DNA from: Proteobacteria bacterium UBA2133
Lineage (GTDB): Bacteria > Pseudomonadota > Gammaproteobacteria > Arenicellales > UBA868
Reading direction: 5' to 3'
Length of the DNA: 35,955 bases
Assembly (NCBI GenBank): GCA_002327725.1
Contig: DCXP01000080.1
Span: forward strand, 1 to 35,955
Shown here: positions 32,638 to 35,955 of the stretch, one piece after another
Numbering within the stretch: the first letter of the stretch is position 1
Layout: each line of letters begins with the position of its first letter
Notes under the pieces: generated by a model
What the model saw: the letters and a program-made list of their open reading frames with translations, nothing else
Told to the model about the DNA's origin: nothing
The model's database searches: none
Made by a program: the position numbers and the translations under genes

Positions 32638-34608
32638 TCAGCCGAAGACCTGCCAGGTCAGGCTGACTTCTACCCGATCCAGAGCGACACCCGGATCAAT
32701 ACCCAGGCGACCAAGATCAATCACAAACCAGGGATCATTACCCTGAACCTCCAGCAGGACCCGCCCGTCCCGAGCCTCAACGTGCAACTGATGCATCTGC
32801 TCCGGTTGACATGCATGAAGTGCCGGCAGGAGGTCAATACGGCTCGAATCACCGGCTGTGAGCGCGGCTAATGAATCCAGCACTACGGTTTGCGCGGCCC
32901 CTTCAAAATCATGATCTGAGAGATCGAAACGCACTGACATTTCCACACCGATTGGCTCTGGTAGCGTAAAGACCAGCGACTGAGTGCCCTCAAGTGCGCA
33001 CCTCACCACACACTTTCGTTCCTCGGAAAACCCCTCGCCGGCGCTCGCCCAATAGACTGCAGGATAGGTAAACCGGCCTGAAGGTCTGTCTTCGCTCTGA
33101 CTCTCCCGGCTGAGCCGGTCGAACACCGCCTGCTTCAGGGCGTCATACCCTGCCCAGTCCCCGATCTGGGGCAGACTGGCAAGGTCGCTCCTGGCAAACC
33201 CGAAAAAACCTGCTATCGCCGATTCTGCCCACGCCAGAACGTTGCCCCTCGAATCCTCATCCTCGGCATCCGGCCAGGGAAAACCCTCGGCCAGAATGGC
33301 GCCATCATCACCAACCAGCAACGCGCTCGCCGGTGCTGATTTCCCGCTGCCGGCTGCACTCCTTGCGTGATCACATAGCAGGTTCAAAAAGGCCTCGCGA
33401 TCGGGACTTGCCGCCGCGCAGCGCAGCCAGTATTGGAACAACGGCTCTCCTTTGGGCAGTGGGAGTGCCTGGTCTACCGACCCCATTTCTGGAAACGGCA
33501 TGGCTGCATTGCCATCTTTTTTAAGGCAGATACCACTCTCGGCACCCGTCCCGGGGTAATCAAACACGACCCAGTCGTGCGGCATTGCCTCTTCCAGCGT
33601 TTCATCAGAACGCCCCAATACGATGCCGAAGGAGTCTGCACACATCGGGAGCAACCCGGCCCGGTATAAAGCGGTCTGCTGAAGCCTTGACGGCACAAGA
33701 GGCACTGCGGCCGGCGTCCGGTTAACCGATAGATGTCTGCTGAGCACGGAGTCAACGCCCGGCGCATTAGCCCCGCTGTCACTGACGAAGGCCCTGGGCA
33801 ACTTGTAATCCGGAAGCGGAAAGAAAAACCGGTGCTTCAAGCCGAGCTCACCGAAGAGACTTTCCCATTCCGACATATCGAATGTACGAATGCCCCCGGG
33901 TATACCGCCCGCCGCCGGATATCCGGCGATACCAGACCAGGGTGTCCCCAGGTGGTCCTCAGCCCACCCTGAAAGATACTTGGCGCCAAGGCGGTTCTCG
34001 ATCGCGATGACCACCCTGCCCTTTGGCGAGAGCGCAGCCATCGCCTTGTTGAGCATTTGTACCACGGCTTCTGTGGCTGAAACGCCGACGGGAGCGAAAC
34101 GCTGTGCGTATTCCAGAACCCCGATGAAAAGCGCCAGATCATAACTGCCATCCGCTAGACGCAACTGGTGAAAGTTGCCATGGATAACTGCAACCTGATC
34201 CAGCCCGGCGCAGCGTTTGCGCGCTAGCCTGGCTCGCGCAGCACTGCCTTCGATGGCGTCAACCCGGCAGCCCAGGTCACCCAGATACCGGGTAATGGCG
34301 CCGCAGCCCGCGCCGACTTCGAGAACCTGATCCGAACCTGCAAGACTGAGTCCACGAAGGATGTTGGCGCGCAACGGTGAAAGGTGATACTCCAGCACCC
34401 AGTTGTCGAACCGCGGGCCGAATGCGGAGGAATCCCAGGAAAGATCCTGCGTCTCGTCGAGTATCTGCTCCAGAATGGCCTCTTCCTGCAGGCCATCGCT
34501 GTAGTCGAGGTTTGATGCGCTGGCCTCGTCACGCCAGATACCGTCCTGACAGGCCAAAGCGTTAGCGGTCTCCAGGATCGGTGGGCAGGTTGTCTCGTTA
34601 GAACGCAT
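32638..34608 (-). CDS. Large SAM-dependent methyltransferase of polysaccharide-biosynthesis type, multidomain
   Basis: I do not recognise a named gene. Residues about 68-275 form a class I methyltransferase: VLEYHLSPLRANILRGL, motif I VLEVGAGCGAITRYLG (95-110), acidic motif VDAIE (116-120) and LALFIGVLEYA after it. The stretch RFFFPLPDYKLPRAFVSD (about 260-277) resembles what follows the methyltransferase fold in enzymes from glycan clusters. The middle (about 280-500) is helical with no clear catalytic motif. The C-terminal 150 residues look beta-rich; YPAVYWASAGEGFSEER (515-531) and GNDPWFVIDL recall the accessory domain of some O-antigen glycosyltransferases (from memory). A role in methylating a surface glycan is inferred. 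It lies alone between leuU and the nuo promoter. GAGGGG serves as Shine-Dalgarno, 9 nt before the ATG, within a hairpin. Confidence 0.8.
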   Translation of the reverse strand: MRSNETTCPPILETANALACQDGIWRDEASASNLDYSDGLQEEAILEQILDETQDLSWDSSAFGPRFDNWVLEYHLSPLRANILRGLSLAGSDQVLEVGAGCGAITRYLGDLGCRVDAIEGSAARARLARKRCAGLDQVAVIHGNFHQLRLADGSYDLALFIGVLEYAQRFAPVGVSATEAVVQMLNKAMAALSPKGRVVIAIENRLGAKYLSGWAEDHLGTPWSGIAGYPAAGGIPGGIRTFDMSEWESLFGELGLKHRFFFPLPDYKLPRAFVSDSGANAPGVDSVLSRHLSVNRTPAAVPLVPSRLQQTALYRAGLLPMCADSFGIVLGRSDETLEEAMPHDWVVFDYPGTGAESGICLKKDGNAAMPFPEMGSVDQALPLPKGEPLFQYWLRCAAASPDREAFLNLLCDHARSAAGSGKSAPASALLVGDDGAILAEGFPWPDAEDEDSRGNVLAWAESAIAGFFGFARSDLASLPQIGDWAGYDALKQAVFDRLSRESQSEDRPSGRFTYPAVYWASAGEGFSEERKCVVRCALEGTQSLVFTLPEPIGVEMSVRFDLSDHDFEGAAQTVVLDSLAALTAGDSSRIDLLPALHACQPEQMHQLHVEARDGRVLLEVQGNDPWFVIDLGRLGIDPGVALDRVEVSLTWQVFG

Positions 34609-34615
34609 CAGGTAT

Positions 34616-34637
34616 GGCCCCTCGCATCTTGCGGGCC
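34616..34637 (-). promoter_or_regulatory. Hairpin covering the methyltransferase ribosome-binding site
   Basis: On the minus strand GGCC and CGCA pair with TGCG and GGCC around an AGA loop, leaving a small bulge (sequence 34616-34637). The 3' arm contains GAGGGG, the only Shine-Dalgarno-like site before the ATG at 34608, so the site would be partly buried. No T-tract follows, so it is not an intrinsic terminator. The remainder of 34609-34679 holds nothing else I can identify. Confidence 0.5.
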
Positions 34638-34679
34638 CCGCTCGGCAGCAGGATGAACCTTGTCAGCGGCTTCTGATCT

Positions 34680-34764
34680 TGGTGCCGAAGGCCGGACTCG
34701 AACCGGCACGGCTTGCGCCACCGCCCCCTCAAGACGGCGTGTCTACCAGTTCCACCACTTCGGC
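34680..34764 (-). tRNA. leuU: tRNA-Leu (anticodon GAG)
   Basis: An 85-nt class II tRNA with the CCA end encoded (34680-34682). The acceptor stem GCCGAAG pairs with CTTCGGC; the D arm contains GGTGGAACTGGTAGACA. The anticodon stem CCGTC/GGCGG holds the loop TTGAGGG, giving anticodon GAG for CUC/CUU codons. A long variable arm (GGCGCAAGCC) marks leucine, and the T arm is GCCGG-TTCGAGT-CCGGC. It follows secG by about 50 bp, the same secG-leuU linkage as E. coli, and is probably cotranscribed with tpiA-secG. A TAAAAT at 34797-34802 lacks a good -35. Confidence 0.96.
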
Positions 34765-34813
34765 AAGCTGATCAGAAGCATCAAGGAAACACCTTAATTT
34801 TATTCCGGGGCCG

Positions 34814-35188
34814 TCAGTCTGTGCTCGGCGCTGCGGGGATATCCGACTCGGATTCGGAGTCACCACTCACCGTGGCTCCACCGGCACTTGGGACGTCGGA
34901 TGACTCAGTGGCAGTCTCCGTAGCCATCACACTGCGTGGAGTAGCGCTCTGCTGGGTATAAATATAGGCAAGACTCAACCCGGTGATAAAGAAGACCACT
35001 GCGAGTCCCGCTGTCACTCGACTGAGGAAGCTCGCTGAGCCACGACTGCCGAAAACAGAACTGGAAGAGCCGCCCCCAAAAGCGGCACCCATATCAGCAC
35101 CCTTCCCTTGCTGAAGAAGGACCAGTGCGACAATCGCGATGGCCGCAACGAGGTGAACTACGGTAAAGATACTGGTGAGCAGGTTCAT
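34814..35188 (-). CDS. secG: Preprotein translocase subunit SecG
   Basis: Accessory membrane subunit of the SecYEG translocon. It has 124 residues with two helices: LVAAIAIVALVLLQQGKGAD, which contains the family motif LLQQGKGADMGAAFGGGSSS, and about residues 57-77, VTAGLAVVFFITGLSLAYIY. The intervening SVFGSRGSASFLSR loop is also typical. The C-terminal tail of about 45 residues is rich in Ser, Thr, Glu and Asp, and longer than in many homologues (E. coli 110 residues in total). The ATG at 35188 overlaps the tpiA stop in ATGA, and leuU follows. Confidence 0.96.
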   Translation of the reverse strand: MNLLTSIFTVVHLVAAIAIVALVLLQQGKGADMGAAFGGGSSSSVFGSRGSASFLSRVTAGLAVVFFITGLSLAYIYTQQSATPRSVMATETATESSDVPSAGGATVSGDSESESDIPAAPSTD

Positions 35189-35940
35189 GAGGTCGCCGCC
35201 TTAATAATACCAAGAAAGTCGGCGGCCTTGAGTGAGGCGCCGCCGATCAATCCGCCATCGATGTCGGGTTGGGAGAAAAGCCCCGCCGCGTTGTCCGGCT
35301 TGACACTACCGCCATACAGGACACGCGTGCCCGCTGCAGCCTGCTCACTGGCATCGGAAAGCTGCGCGCGGATCAGGGCGTGAACCTCCTGCGCCTGGCT
35401 TTCAGATGCTGTCAGGCCGGTGCCGATCGCCCAGACAGGCTCATAGGCGACAAGCGCCTTCGGGAAGATGTTGATCCCGGCAGTTTCGATAACCACTCCG
35501 AGCTGGCGGCGGACCACCTCGGCGGTTACGCCGTCTTCCCGCTCTTCCCGTGTCTCCCCAACACAGACAATCGGGATAAGACCCTTGGCGGACGCGGCGC
35601 TGACTTTTTGTCCGACACGCTGGTCGGTCTCCGCGTAGAGGCTGCGCCGTTCGGAATGCCCCACAATGACATAACGACAACCCACATCCAGCAGCATATC
35701 GGCCGCGATCTCGCCCGTAAATGCGCCCGGCTCGTGGACATCAAGATCCTGTCCGCCCACTGAGATTTCCCCTTCACCCACCAGCTCACGGCACATGTCG
35801 AGGTACACATACGGCGGACAGACAACGACATCGGTGCCGCACTGGCTGGGCAGGTCAGCGGCTATCCCGGTCACGAGTGCTTTTGTCATCTCGCGACTTC
35901 CGTTCATTTTCCAGTTTCCCGCGACCAGCGGCCTTCTCAT
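35185..35940 (-). CDS. tpiA: Triosephosphate isomerase
   Basis: Interconverts dihydroxyacetone phosphate and glyceraldehyde-3-phosphate in glycolysis and gluconeogenesis. It has 251 residues, the usual length. All active-site parts are present: the lysine in MRRPLVAGNWKMNGS, the histidine in YVIVGHSERRSLYAE, the glutamate in ALVAYEPVWAIGTGLTAS with its flexible loop, and the phosphate-binding VLYGGSVKPDNAAGLFS and DGGLIGGASLKA. A GGAG Shine-Dalgarno sits 7 nt before the ATG at 35940. The tpiA-secG pairing is common in proteobacteria; the gene before it is outside the window. Confidence 0.98.
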   Translation of the reverse strand: MRRPLVAGNWKMNGSREMTKALVTGIAADLPSQCGTDVVVCPPYVYLDMCRELVGEGEISVGGQDLDVHEPGAFTGEIAADMLLDVGCRYVIVGHSERRSLYAETDQRVGQKVSAASAKGLIPIVCVGETREEREDGVTAEVVRRQLGVVIETAGINIFPKALVAYEPVWAIGTGLTASESQAQEVHALIRAQLSDASEQAAAGTRVLYGGSVKPDNAAGLFSQPDIDGGLIGGASLKAADFLGIIKAATS

Positions 35941-35955
35941 TCGCTTTCTCCAACA

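Noticed and set aside
34680..34764. leuU as an integration site for an island carrying the methyltransferase
   Set aside because: No copy of the tRNA 3' end, no integrase and no terminal repeats are seen between leuU and nuoA; only a single gene is inserted.

Overview
The window is a piece of gammaproteobacterial chromosome in which every gene I can support lies on the minus strand. The class is suggested by the LapA-LapB pair, the chorismate mutase/prephenate dehydratase fusion (PheA), IHF beta beside ribosomal protein S1, and tRNA-Leu(GAG) directly after secG (the E. coli secG-leuU arrangement). It is not enteric: nuoC and nuoD are separate genes, NuoG lacks the ligands of the extra N7 cluster, and gyrA sits beside pheA. 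I cannot name the genus from sequence alone.

Reading in the direction of transcription (right to left): tpiA and secG overlap by 4 bp and are followed by tRNA-Leu (leuU). Next comes a 656-residue SAM methyltransferase of polysaccharide type, then a clear sigma-70 promoter and the complete 14-gene complex I operon nuoABCDEFGHIJKLMN (32530 down to 18325), very tightly packed with many 4-bp stop/start overlaps. A 188-bp gap with a probable extended -10 promoter precedes gyrA, followed by the aromatic/histidine block pheA-hisC-tyrA-aroA-cmk, which is translationally coupled throughout. Then come rpsA, ihfB, lapA and lapB, a structured intergenic region, a small secreted ComEA-like helix-hairpin-helix protein, and an intrinsic terminator.

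The left 6.3 kb is the start of a cell-surface polysaccharide/LPS cluster: ugd (UDP-glucuronate), hldA-type heptose-7-phosphate kinase, hldD (heptose epimerase), rmlB and rmlA (dTDP-4-keto-6-deoxyglucose), wzm (ABC-2 export permease) and the first 28 codons of wzt, cut by the window edge. The position of this cluster after rpsA-ihfB matches the site of the O-antigen locus in Pseudomonas. LapA/LapB, which tune LPS synthesis in E. coli, lie between.

The window is mostly conserved housekeeping sequence. I found no mobile elements, CRISPR arrays, toxin-antitoxin pairs or defence genes. The least expected items are the large methyltransferase between leuU and the nuo promoter, with its ribosome-binding site inside a hairpin; competing inverted repeats upstream of comEA; an S1 leader with hairpins and no Shine-Dalgarno; a predicted promoter that would fire straight into a terminator before ugd; and the absence of serC between gyrA and pheA. 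No stretch over 300 bp lacks a gene; the largest gap is 18137-18324.
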